64,000 nucleotides of DNA, from the NCBI RefSeq assembly GCF_003030345.1, contig NZ_CP028158.1:682001-746000 (forward strand). The letters are read 5' to 3'. The notes beneath the pieces are model-generated. The model was not told the origin of the DNA. It made no database searches and was given only the letters and a program-made list of their open reading frames with translations. Each line of letters starts with the position of its first letter. The first letter of the stretch is position 1. The DNA comes from Plantactinospora sp. BC1 (lineage in GTDB: Bacteria; Actinomycetota; Actinomycetes; Mycobacteriales; Micromonosporaceae). Both the position numbers and the translations under genes were made by a program. This document shows positions 42,891 to 52,952 of the stretch, piece after piece.

Positions 42891-45718
42891 CGGGACGGTC
42901 CATAGGGGATGATCACTTGACCGGTCCGGTGCACCGAGCGGTCGAAGAAGAGCCCGCGCCACGGCCGGGGGTACCAGTCCGGGCCACCGCCGGCCCCGGG
43001 ATAGAGCGCGGAGGTCAGCTCCGCACCCTGCACGTCGAGCGCGACCCAGGCGCCGATCTGGTCGGTACGCGACGCCGGGCCGCCGAGGTCCGCCCGCAGC
43101 CGGGCCACCCCCCGCCACCAGGCCAGCACGTGGGTACGCCGCTCCGGCCCGTTGTGCAGCACGTGCCGCAGGTGGTCCAGCCCGGTGCGCCGCCCGATCG
43201 TGGTGCCGAGCTGGCCGGCGGCGGCGTCGACGGCGTAGAGCAGCAGGTAGTGCGGCTCGCCCGGGGCGCCGCCCGAGCCCAGCCCGTCGGCGGTCTCGGC
43301 CATCAGCTCGCCGATGTCCTCCTCGGAATACCAGGCGGCGTCGGCGCCGAGCGCCTCGTAGAGCGACCGCGCGGCGGTGTCGGCGTCCGGGTCCAGGCAG
43401 GCGATGGAGAACCGGGCGGTACCGGGGCGGTGCTGGCGGCGCAGCGACCGGGCCGCCGCGTCCAGCACCGCGCAGGCCTCGTCCACCCCGGTGCCCAGCA
43501 CGGCCAGGTTCCGGCCCGGTGCCCGGGGCAGTCGCATCCCGGCCGAGCGCGCCTGCACGTCGATGATCTCGCCGAGCAGCGCCACCGGCCCCCGGGCCCC
43601 GCCACCGGTCCGCTCCGGGCCGCCCGGCCGGTCTCCGCCGGGCTGCGCCGGTGTGCCGCCGTTCGGCACTCCGCCCCGCTCCGGCCCGACCCCCTCGGGC
43701 CAGATCGCGCCGCCGGCCGCGCGGTCCCGGGGGGCGCCGACCGGGGTCGCCTCGCCCGGCGGCCGCAGCGCGACGAAGTCCGGCGCCTCGTCCAGCCGGG
43801 GGATCGCGTCGCCGTCGAAGAGCCGGGCCGGGGCCGCGTCCGGCGGGCGCATCCGCCAGAGCCGGTGCTGGAGGTCGCTCCAGGTGCCCCAGTCGCTGGC
43901 CGCCGGGATCCGGGCCACCTGGTTGCCCTCGGACATCCCGGACTCGGCGTTCACGATCGCGTGGTGCCGGGGCAGCACCTGGGCGGCGTCGTTGCGCTCG
44001 GCCAGGATGCGCAGCGCCTTGGGCAGCGCGATCCGCAGGGTGAACTGGGCGACCAGCGCGGGCCGGCCCCAGAGCGCCTCGATGCCCCGGACGTCCTGCG
44101 AGGCGAGCACCAGGTGGATGCCCTGGGAGCGGCCCCGCCGGGCCAGGTCCTCCAGCAGGTCGGCGGCCTCCCTGGCCACCGCGTCCCGGCCGGCCAGCAG
44201 CATCTGGAACTCGTCCACCACCGCGACGATCCGTGGCCAGCGGCCGGTCGGGTCCACCGCGCGCAGCTCGGACAGCTTGGTCACCTCGTGCCGCTTGGCC
44301 GCGTCCGCCCGGCGGCGCAGCTCCTCGGCAAGGAACCGCAGCAGGGCCAGCCCGAACTCCCGGTCGGTGTTGACGTTGATCCCGACCAGCCGCATGTGCG
44401 GCAGCCAGCTCGGGTCGCGCCGGCCCTGGGCGAACCGGGCGAACGACACCCCCTCCTTGAAGTCCAGCAGATAGAACTCCAGCTCGGCGGGGGAGTAGCG
44501 GGCGGCGAGCGAGCCGATCCAGGCGAAGATCAGGTTGGTCTTGCCGGTACCGGAGGGGCCGCCGATCAGCGCGTGCGGCGGATAGTCGCCCAGGGTCAGC
44601 GTCACCGGCCGGCCCTGTGGACCGTCGCCGATCGGCGCGACCAGACCGGCGGCGGAGTCCTCCCGCCACATCTGGTCGGCCGGCGGGAGCAGGTCGGTGA
44701 AGGGCGTCGGCGGCGGACCGGCGTTGACCCGGGTCGCCACCTCCCGGCAGGTCTCGGTGACCAGCCCGGCCGGCGGGGGCGGGTCGGGAAGCACCGGCAG
44801 GTCGGGGCAGGTGTCCAGCCAGGCGGTGCCGTCGTCGACCACCACCCGGTGCACGTCCGGCCCGTCGGGCAGCTCGATGCCGCGTACCACCAGGTGCACG
44901 CCGCAGGCGGCGCCGGTCCGGGCCACCCGGTCGAGCTGGCCCCGCTCGTGCCGGGAGAGTTCGTCGCCGCCGAGCAGCACCGCGACCCGCCACGGCTCGG
45001 GGCGCCGGCCGGTCGCCGCGGCCAGCTCGCGCAGCGAGGAGTACTCGCCGGCCAGCACCGTCTCGTTGATCCGGCGGATCTGGTCGACGAGGTCGTCGAG
45101 GAGCCGGGCCAGGCCACCCGGCCCGACGAAGGTCAGCAGCCCGGCGGTCGAGAGCGGGGCGAAGCCGGCCAGCCCGCCGCCGAGGTGTTCCGGGTCGTAG
45201 CCGACCAGCCGCAGCGCGCCGGGATCGGCCCGGCCCAAGGCCCGGAGCAGCAGCGCGGCGACCACCTCGTCGCAGCCGCCCCGGTCGGCCCCGGAGAGGT
45301 GTACGTGGCCGGCGTCGAGCAGCGGCACCAGCGCCGGTACCGGCACGGCGCCGTCGACCCGTACGGTGCCGATCCGCAGCGGTCCCGGTGCCTCGCCCCG
45401 GATCACCGGGGTCGGTTGCCAGCCGGCCCAGTCCGTACCGGCGGCACCGGGCGCCTCCCGGGCGGCGGCCTCGGCGGCCCGGGTGGCGAGCCGGCCGATC
45501 TCCGCCGCGTACCGGTCGGAGAGTTCGGCCACCCGACGGTCCCGTTCCGCACCGACCCGGTCGGGTACCCGGGCAGCGGCGTCCCGGATCCGGCGCAGCC
45601 GGTCCTGTGCGCCGCCGAGTTCGGTCCGCGCCGCCGTGAGCCGGGCCCGGGACGCGCCCAGGGCGTGCGACAGCATGGTGCGGACCCGGTCGACGAGCTG
45701 GGTCCGTAGGTCAGGCAT
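42887..45718 (-). CDS. FtsK/SpoIIIE-type ATPase, single motor domain
   Basis: A 943-residue protein. Residues 1-95 are coiled coil, 100-340 hold a diverged Rossmann-like half (VHLSGADRGGCDEVVAALLL, WRVAVLLGGDELSRHERGQL), and 360-640 the FtsK/SpoIIIE motor with Walker A IGGPSGTGKTN (Lys393), LLDFKEGVSFARFA and Walker B IVAVVDEF (Asp502-Glu503). The C-terminal third contains another nucleotide-binding-like region (GRNLAVLGTGVDEACAVLDA) without a full P-loop. There is no transmembrane helix. It differs from ESX EccC proteins, which have three motor domains, and from FtsK itself. Overlaps both neighbouring genes. Confidence 0.88.
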   Translation of the reverse strand: MPDLRTQLVDRVRTMLSHALGASRARLTAARTELGGAQDRLRRIRDAAARVPDRVGAERDRRVAELSDRYAAEIGRLATRAAEAAAREAPGAAGTDWAGWQPTPVIRGEAPGPLRIGTVRVDGAVPVPALVPLLDAGHVHLSGADRGGCDEVVAALLLRALGRADPGALRLVGYDPEHLGGGLAGFAPLSTAGLLTFVGPGGLARLLDDLVDQIRRINETVLAGEYSSLRELAAATGRRPEPWRVAVLLGGDELSRHERGQLDRVARTGAACGVHLVVRGIELPDGPDVHRVVVDDGTAWLDTCPDLPVLPDPPPPAGLVTETCREVATRVNAGPPPTPFTDLLPPADQMWREDSAAGLVAPIGDGPQGRPVTLTLGDYPPHALIGGPSGTGKTNLIFAWIGSLAARYSPAELEFYLLDFKEGVSFARFAQGRRDPSWLPHMRLVGINVNTDREFGLALLRFLAEELRRRADAAKRHEVTKLSELRAVDPTGRWPRIVAVVDEFQMLLAGRDAVAREAADLLEDLARRGRSQGIHLVLASQDVRGIEALWGRPALVAQFTLRIALPKALRILAERNDAAQVLPRHHAIVNAESGMSEGNQVARIPAASDWGTWSDLQHRLWRMRPPDAAPARLFDGDAIPRLDEAPDFVALRPPGEATPVGAPRDRAAGGAIWPEGVGPERGGVPNGGTPAQPGGDRPGGPERTGGGARGPVALLGEIIDVQARSAGMRLPRAPGRNLAVLGTGVDEACAVLDAAARSLRRQHRPGTARFSIACLDPDADTAARSLYEALGADAAWYSEEDIGELMAETADGLGSGGAPGEPHYLLLYAVDAAAGQLGTTIGRRTGLDHLRHVLHNGPERRTHVLAWWRGVARLRADLGGPASRTDQIGAWVALDVQGAELTSALYPGAGGGPDWYPRPWRGLFFDRSVHRTGQVIIPYGPSR

Positions 45719-46577
45719 GGGTGTCCCGGGGTGCGCGAGCGGTGACGGGGCGCTGGTCGACGCCGAGCCGGCGCATCAGCAGTCCGGTGAGGACCCCGGC
45801 GGCGACCGCCGGGTCGGCCGGGTGCGGCTGCTCGACGGGTTCCTTCGGCGGCGGCATCCGGCAGAGGCGGCTCAGCACGGTGTCGAGCACCCCGGGTGGC
45901 AGGTTGGGCACCAGGTCCTTGACCCCTCCGGTGACCTCGCGGCGCAGCCTCGGCAGGTCCGCCGCCCGGGGCGGGTGGCCGAGCAGGGCGGTGGCCAGGT
46001 CCCGCAGCATCGGCGGGGCGACCGAGGCGAGGCCCAGCCCGACGTTCGCCTCCACGGCGCGCAGCTCGGTGTGCAGCCGGGTCCGGTCGCCGGAGCGGAC
46101 CCCGCTGGTCACCCGACGGAGCAACTCCTCCGGGTCGGTGATCTCACGGTCCGGCTTGGGTGCCGGGGTGTCCCGCCGGTCGAAGAGTTCGGCGACCCGG
46201 ACCGACCACCAGCCGCCGGTCGCGGCGGGAGCGGCCCGCCGGACCGGCCCGGACGCGTCGGTCGGGCCCCGGGTGCCGGGACGACCCGCCGGCCGCTGCG
46301 GGCCGCCGGCCGGCGGCCCGTCCCGGCCCAGCCCGATCGCCGCCAGGTACGTCGCGAACTGGTCCTGGGCGAGCCGCAGCGCGTGCCCGGCCGTCTCCAG
46401 GTGTTCGGTGGCGGCGGAGAGTTCGGGTACGCCCATCGGGTCGGCCGACTCCTGCCGGACCCAGCGCAGCCGCTCGGAGGCGAGTTTCAGGTGGTCGAGT
46501 GCCTTGATGACCAGCTCGACCGGCAGCTCGTCGGAGGCGGCCCGGACCCGGGCGCCCAACTCCTCGATGATGGACAT
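45711..46577 (-). CDS. Helical protein of the FtsK-like operon
   Basis: A 288-residue soluble protein without recognised family. The N-terminal 85 residues are helical (LPVELVIKALDHLKLASERL, TEHLETAGHALRLAQDQF) and similar in size to a WXG100-like hairpin. A Gly/Pro-rich linker (90-120) follows, then a second helical domain ending about residue 270 with Pro-rich turns. Its ATG lies eight bases after the 86-residue protein's stop, and its end overlaps the FtsK-like start by eight bases, so the order is substrate-like protein, this protein, ATPase, membrane protein. Role unknown. Confidence 0.78.
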   Translation of the reverse strand: MSIIEELGARVRAASDELPVELVIKALDHLKLASERLRWVRQESADPMGVPELSAATEHLETAGHALRLAQDQFATYLAAIGLGRDGPPAGGPQRPAGRPGTRGPTDASGPVRRAAPAATGGWWSVRVAELFDRRDTPAPKPDREITDPEELLRRVTSGVRSGDRTRLHTELRAVEANVGLGLASVAPPMLRDLATALLGHPPRAADLPRLRREVTGGVKDLVPNLPPGVLDTVLSRLCRMPPPKEPVEQPHPADPAVAAGVLTGLLMRRLGVDQRPVTARAPRDTHA

Positions 46578-46585
46578 CCGCTGCT

Positions 46586-46846
46586 CTACAGCGTCGAGAC
46601 GTAGAGCTGGGCGTGTTCGACGGCGGCGAGCGTCGCGGCGAGGCACTCCTCCAGCTCCTGGGCGGCCTGCGACAGCGACGCCTGCGCGGCGTCGACAGTG
46701 GAGTGTCCACTCCCCTCCAGCGCCCCGGCCAGGGTCTGCTGGGCCTCGGCGAGCTTGTCGCTGGCGGCCTGCACTGCGGCCTGGCCGTCGCCGATCTGCT
46801 GCAGTGCGGCGTCGATGGCCGCTTTCAGCTCGGCGACACTCGCCAC
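46586..46846 (-). CDS. 86-residue helical protein (WXG100-sized)
   Basis: An 86-residue, Ala-rich protein predicted as two long helices: VAELKAAIDAALQQIGDG to QTLAGALE, a turn at GSGHST, and VDAAQASLSQAAQELEECLA to the end. Size and helix-turn-helix hairpin layout resemble ESAT-6/WXG100 secreted proteins, but the turn has no Trp-x-Gly and there is no C-terminal YxxxD/E export signal. First gene of the FtsK-like operon. GTG start, with AGGAGG seven bases before it. A perfect palindrome lies 26 bases upstream. Confidence 0.78.
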   Translation of the reverse strand: MASVAELKAAIDAALQQIGDGQAAVQAASDKLAEAQQTLAGALEGSGHSTVDAAQASLSQAAQELEECLAATLAAVEHAQLYVSTL

Positions 46847-46871
46847 GGCGAAACCTCCTGGGGGCGGGAAG

Positions 46872-46885
46872 GCTCTAATTAGAGC
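46872..46885. promoter_or_regulatory. Palindrome GCTCTAATTAGAGC upstream of the FtsK-like operon
   Basis: A perfect 14-base palindrome in one of the few AT-rich spots of the window, 26-39 bases before the operon's first start codon. It overlaps plausible -10 sequences (TCTAAT or TAATTA), so a bound dimer would control the whole operon. Confidence 0.65.
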
Positions 46886-47011
46886 TTATCCCGATCAGCG
46901 CTCTGCGGCGCCCTGGGCGTTTGCTGCCCCGCTGTCCGTTCCCAGGTGGTCCCGCCGGACCGGGTCACCCGCCCCGCTTCCTCCCACTTTGCGTCACCGG
47001 ACGATTACTCA

Positions 47012-47025
47012 GTCGGATCTCCGAC
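47012..47025. promoter_or_regulatory. Inverted repeat GTCGGA-TC-TCCGAC
   Basis: Perfect six-base arms with a two-base spacer, in the 250-base gap between the NYN-like gene and the FtsK-like operon, 166 bases before the operon start. It may be an operator or part of a terminator for the NYN-like gene. Confidence 0.4.
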
Positions 47026-47096
47026 AGTTGTCTGGCGGCCACCGGCGGGCCCAGCTCAGCGCCGCAACTTCCAGGCCGTCCCGAGTCGGTTCTCCG

Positions 47097-47486
47097 TCAC
47101 CCGTGCGGCGGTGCGGTCAACCAGCGCGGTCCGCGTACCTGCGCGCCGAGCGCGGTGACGCGGTCCCGCAGCGCCCGGTCGGCGGTGACCACCACGCAGC
47201 TCCGACCGGTGCCCTCCGCACCGACCAGGCCGACGATGGCGTCGTCGCCGGAGCCCTCCGCGGCGACCACCCGGACGCCCTCGGCCGGCTCCACCCGGCG
47301 GGCCGCGCCCTCCACCACCAGCACCACCGCCACCGGCGGGGGCAGCCCCGGCAGGCCGTGCCGGGCGATCGGCGCCAACCGGTCCCGCAACCGTGCCGTC
47401 GCCCCGGCCCGGTCCCGCCACCAGCCGTCCGGGCGGGAGCCGACCACGTTCGCGGCGTCCACGACGAGGAGAGCTTCGACTGCCAT
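47097..47486 (-). CDS. NYN/PIN-like ribonuclease-fold protein
   Basis: A 129-residue protein opening with LLVVDAANVVGSRPDGWWRDR, the NYN-domain pattern with Asp-Asn, then AVVLVVEGAARR, EGSGDDAIVGLV with a second Asp pair and CVVVTADRALRDRVTALG. These acidic positions match the metal site of NYN/PIN RNases (YacP-like). Many actinobacterial relatives are annotated simply as hypothetical. ATG at 47486 fits the family start; two earlier codons in frame are less likely. Confidence 0.75.
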   Translation of the reverse strand: MAVEALLVVDAANVVGSRPDGWWRDRAGATARLRDRLAPIARHGLPGLPPPVAVVLVVEGAARRVEPAEGVRVVAAEGSGDDAIVGLVGAEGTGRSCVVVTADRALRDRVTALGAQVRGPRWLTAPPHG

Positions 47487-47598
47487 CCGCCCAGCCTGCC
47501 AGCACAGCCGTCCCACCTGTGGTTAGGGCGCGTTTGTCGGGCCTTCCGCCGGGTAGCCGAGATGACGCCAGTGCCCGCGCCCGTGAGGGGGACAAGAG

Positions 47599-50166
<2,568 letters not shown>

Positions 50167-50357
50167 GCCGACGACCGGCCGGCGGCTCGCCCGGACCCCG
50201 GACCTACCGGACCGGCGGGCCCGGCCGGGAACCGCGCCCACTGGCCGGAAGCCTGGGAGCCCCGCGCGGCCACCGCGCCGGGGCCCCGCTGACCGCAGAC
50301 CCGGACCCGCGGGTACGACCCGCCTGGCGGGGACCGGGCCGAGAGGAGGAGAGCGAC

Positions 50358-50522
50358 GTGAGCCAGCCCGAGGAGAACCGCGAGAAGAGCGCGAAGACCG
50401 ACGCCGTGCTGCGGCCACCGACCGCCGGGGGACCGGCACGGCCCCAACCGCCGCAGGGAAACCGGAACCGTACCGAGGAGGAGGCCGACCGATCCGCGCC
50501 GCCGTCGACGGAGGAGGCGTGA
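50358..50522 (+). CDS. Small disordered hydrophilic protein
   Basis: A 54-residue, highly charged protein (PEENREKSAKTDAVLRPP to the acidic end PPSTEEA) with no hydrophobic core, likely disordered. The GTG at 50358 follows GAGAGGAGGAGAGCGAC, a strong ribosome-binding sequence; the frame is open back to 50163, but that part is Arg/Pro/Gly low complexity. Its stop overlaps the DUF3140 gene start (GTGATG), so both are coupled. No family recognised. Confidence 0.55.
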   Translation: MSQPEENREKSAKTDAVLRPPTAGGPARPQPPQGNRNRTEEEADRSAPPSTEEA

Positions 50523-50872
50523 TGGCCCGACAGCAACGGGTGGAGCCGGAGGTGGAGCAGCTGTGGCAGGACTTCCACAGCCGCGTCAACGTCACCTCGG
50601 AGCAGCTGCGCAGCTGGCTGCTCACCCAGGGCTCCGGTGAGCAGGCGTTCGGCGCCGACCCCGATCTCGGGCTGCCGGAGCCCGGCCGGCAGATCCTGAT
50701 GATCCTGGGCAAGCGCAAGGTCGACCTGACCGACGGCGACATCCAGGTGATGCGGGAGACGGTCGACGAGATCCAGGACCTGATCGACACCCGACCCCCG
50801 GACGGCGCGACCGACGAGCAGTGGCGGCGGGCCCTGCTCGACCTCGGCCACGACCCGCTGATCGAGCGGTAG
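50522..50872 (+). CDS. DUF3140 family protein
   Basis: A 116-residue helical protein: VEPEVEQLWQDFHSRVNVTS, LRSWLLTQGSGEQAF and GRQILMILGKRKVDLTDGDI are DUF3140 hallmarks. The family often accompanies other small stress-associated proteins in actinobacteria; the activity is unknown. ATG at 50522 is used because GGAGGAGGC lies at suitable distance; GTG at 50519 is an alternative one codon earlier. A strong hairpin follows directly. Confidence 0.82.
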   Translation: MARQQRVEPEVEQLWQDFHSRVNVTSEQLRSWLLTQGSGEQAFGADPDLGLPEPGRQILMILGKRKVDLTDGDIQVMRETVDEIQDLIDTRPPDGATDEQWRRALLDLGHDPLIER

Positions 50873-50879
50873 TACGACC

Positions 50880-50938
50880 CGACCCGACCGACCACGCCGT
50901 TCGCCGTCACACGGAGACCGGCGTGGTCGGTCGGGTCG
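50880..50938. terminator. Strong bidirectional terminator, 20-base stem
   Basis: Bases 50880-50899 pair perfectly with 50919-50938, and the 19-base loop contains its own CCGT/ACGG stem. It fills the space between the DUF3140 gene (ends 50872) and the convergent small gene (ends 50941). Confidence 0.85.
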
Positions 50939-50940
50939 AG

Positions 50941-51177
50941 CTACGCGCCGCCGATCGACGGTACGTTCAGTCCGGCCGTGTCGGCGGCATCGGTCCGCTG
51001 GGTACGCAGCGCCTCCTCCCGGGCCAGCAGCGCCGCGTACTCGGCGATGTCCTCGGGAGTCGGCAGCGCCGGTACCCGGCGAAGGAACGCCTCGACGTCC
51101 CGGGAGGCGGCGGTGTGCGCGGCGGCGACCCGGCGTACGGTCTCCCGGTCGTCCTCGGGCGGGATCATGTCGGTCAT
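50941..51177 (-). CDS. Small hypothetical protein
   Basis: A 78-residue acidic protein, mostly helical (RETVRRVAAAHTAASRDVEA, TPEDIAEYAALLAREEALRT) with a disordered end. No family recognised. No good ribosome-binding site precedes the ATG at 51177, and a second in-frame ATG lies three codons on. The codon pattern (third-position GC bias) supports coding on this strand. It is convergent with DUF3140 behind a strong terminator. Confidence 0.6.
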   Translation of the reverse strand: MTDMIPPEDDRETVRRVAAAHTAASRDVEAFLRRVPALPTPEDIAEYAALLAREEALRTQRTDAADTAGLNVPSIGGA

Positions 51178-51546
51178 GCCGGTACCCGTACCCGCTCCCG
51201 GCCGCTTCGCACCAGTCCGTCACGGGTGGCGGTCTCGGCCGGTCGGGCCGTGCGCCGTCCGGCCCGGAACCGGACGGCGCACGGTGGCAGGTGCCCCGCC
51301 GACCGGGGGTCAGTCCCGCCGGCCGGGGCGATGTCGACGGTCGCCTCGGTACCGGAGGTTCTGGGTCGGGCAGGGCACCGTCAAGGTAACCGGCCACGAT
51401 CGACCGAGGTATATCCCGGCTAGCTCATACCGCCTCGTGCGGCGGGCCGGGCGGATCTTCCGATCCGTGCCGGCGCCTCGTAATCTTGGGCGCCCGATCG
51501 ACCCGTCGCTGCGCACCCCGCACCGCACCGCCGCCGAGGAGCCCCC
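51178..51546. other. Intergenic region between divergent genes
   Basis: 369 bases between the small gene (minus) and the MFS gene (plus). It contains a perfect 15-base-stem hairpin at 51248-51284. An AT-richer patch (51411-51432, TATATCC and GCTAGCTCATA) is the most likely promoter zone. I see no coding frame of convincing character. Confidence 0.5.
51248..51284. terminator. Perfect 15-base-stem hairpin
   Basis: 51248-51262 (CCGTGCGCCGTCCGG) pairs perfectly with 51270-51284 across a seven-base loop. It lies 70 bases upstream of the small minus-strand gene and about 260 bases before the MFS gene, so it is not placed as a normal terminator for either. It may insulate the two promoters or mark a lost gene. 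Confidence 0.6.
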
Positions 51547-52791
51547 TTGCCCGTCACCCGACCCGGCCGGCGGCCGGCGGTCCTGCTGGCCTATGCCGCC
51601 TTCGTCCTGGTCGGCCTGAGCGCCGGGGTCGGCGGCGTGCTGCTGCCGGCCCAGATCGACGACTACGGGATCGACAAGGCCACCATCGGGATCACCTTCT
51701 TCACCTTCTCCGCCGGCTTCCTGCTGGCCGGGATCACCACCGGCGGCCTGATCGACCGCCTCGGCACCCGGACCGCGCTGGCCGTCGGCGGCGGCGCCTT
51801 CGTGCTCGCCGCCCTCTACACGGCGCTCCGCCCACCCTTCCTGGCTCTGGTGGCCGTGCAGGTGCTCGCCGGCTACGGCATCGGGGTACTGGAGTCGGTA
51901 CTCAACGCCTACCTCAGCGAGCTGCCCGGGGCGACGACACTGCTGAACCGGCTGCACGCGTTCTTCGGCGTCGGGGCGCTGCTCGCACCCGCGCTGGCCG
52001 CCTGGATGCTGCGTTCGCTGCCGTGGACGGCGGTGTGGCTGGTACTGGCCCTGGCCGGGCTGCCGCTGGTCCTCGGCTTCCTCTGGGCGTACCCGGGTCG
52101 GCGCGGCCCGGAGCACGGCCCGGCGCCGACGGCCGCCGACGGCCCGGTGGCGGTCGACGGCCCGCCGCCCGGCGGTGCCGGTCCGCCCGACCGGCCCGGC
52201 GGCGGCGGGCTGCTGCGCGCGGCGCTGCGGCAGCCGGCGGTGGTGCTGGCGGCGGTCTTCCTCGCCGTCTACGTAGGACTCGAGATCAGCGTCGGCAACT
52301 GGGGCTTCAGCCTGCTGGTCGACGGCTACGACCAGTCGACGGTGCTGGCCGGCTACGCGGTCAGCGGCTACTGGCTGGGCCTGACCGCCGGGCGTTTCCT
52401 GATCAGCCCGCTGGCCACCCGGGCCGGCCTCACCCCGGCGGCCACCAGCGCCGGCTGCCTGCTCGGGGTCACCGCCAGCGCCCTGCTCGCCTGGGCGGTA
52501 CCGGTCGCGGCGGTGGCCAGCGTCGCGCTGGTACTGCTCGGCTTCTTCCTCGGGCCGCTCTTCCCGACCGCGATGGCGATGGTGCCCCGGTTGACGGCCA
52601 GCCGTCTGGTGCCGACCGCGATCGGGGTGCTGAACGGGGTCTCGGTGATCGGCGGGGCGGTCTTCCCCTGGCTGGCCGGCGTCGTCGCCCAGGGGGTGGG
52701 TGTCTGGACCCTGCTGCCGTTCGCCCTGGTCCTGGCGGTCGGTCAGCTCGGGATCTGGTGGCGGCTGACCCGGCGGGTCGCCCCGGGCTGA
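51547..52791 (+). CDS. MFS transporter with sugar-transporter-like layout
   Basis: A 414-residue, 12-helix transporter. AYAAFVLVGLSAGVGGVLLP in helix 1, LIDRLGTRTALAVGGGAFVL in the A loop and NAYLSELPGATTLLNRLHAFFGVGALLAPALA resemble FucP/YbjJ-like members, but no substrate can be assigned. A Pro/Gly-rich loop (about 185-220) separates the halves. The likely start is TTG at 51547, preceded by GAGGAG. Short repeats surround the stop codon. Confidence 0.87.
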   Translation: MPVTRPGRRPAVLLAYAAFVLVGLSAGVGGVLLPAQIDDYGIDKATIGITFFTFSAGFLLAGITTGGLIDRLGTRTALAVGGGAFVLAALYTALRPPFLALVAVQVLAGYGIGVLESVLNAYLSELPGATTLLNRLHAFFGVGALLAPALAAWMLRSLPWTAVWLVLALAGLPLVLGFLWAYPGRRGPEHGPAPTAADGPVAVDGPPPGGAGPPDRPGGGGLLRAALRQPAVVLAAVFLAVYVGLEISVGNWGFSLLVDGYDQSTVLAGYAVSGYWLGLTAGRFLISPLATRAGLTPAATSAGCLLGVTASALLAWAVPVAAVASVALVLLGFFLGPLFPTAMAMVPRLTASRLVPTAIGVLNGVSVIGGAVFPWLAGVVAQGVGVWTLLPFALVLAVGQLGIWWRLTRRVAPG

Positions 52792-52833
52792 CCGGCCCGG
52801 CCGCCTCGCCCCGGCTGACCGGCCCGGGCGCTT
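52779..52833 (+). repeat. 28-base duplication of the MFS gene stop region
   Basis: 52779-52806 (CGCCCCGGGCTGACCGGCCC and onward, containing the TGA at 52789) is repeated with one base missing at 52807-52833. A more diverged copy may precede it from about 52763. The second copy is untranslated. Confidence 0.75.
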
Positions 52834-52853
52834 CGGCCGTTTCGGGCGCGGCA

Positions 52854-52952
52854 GAGCCGGACGGCGGTCAGGCGGGGGAGCCGGACGGCGGTCAGCCGGG
52901 CCGGAGCCGGACGGCGGCCAGGTGGAGGAGCCGGACGGCGGCCGGGCGGCGG
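52854..52952 (-). repeat. Four imperfect repeats next to the LysR gene stop
   Basis: GAGCCGGACGGCGG starts at 52854, 52878, 52904 and 52928 (24-26 base period), each followed by TCAG- or CCAG-type sequence like that at the end of the LysR gene (stop at 52953). The gap between the two convergent genes is almost wholly made of stop-adjacent repeats. Confidence 0.75.

Noticed and set aside
42329-45709. A 1126-codon plus-strand frame opposite the FtsK-like gene
   Set aside because: Antisense shadow of the ATPase gene, rich in Arg/Pro/Gly, with no recognisable domain.
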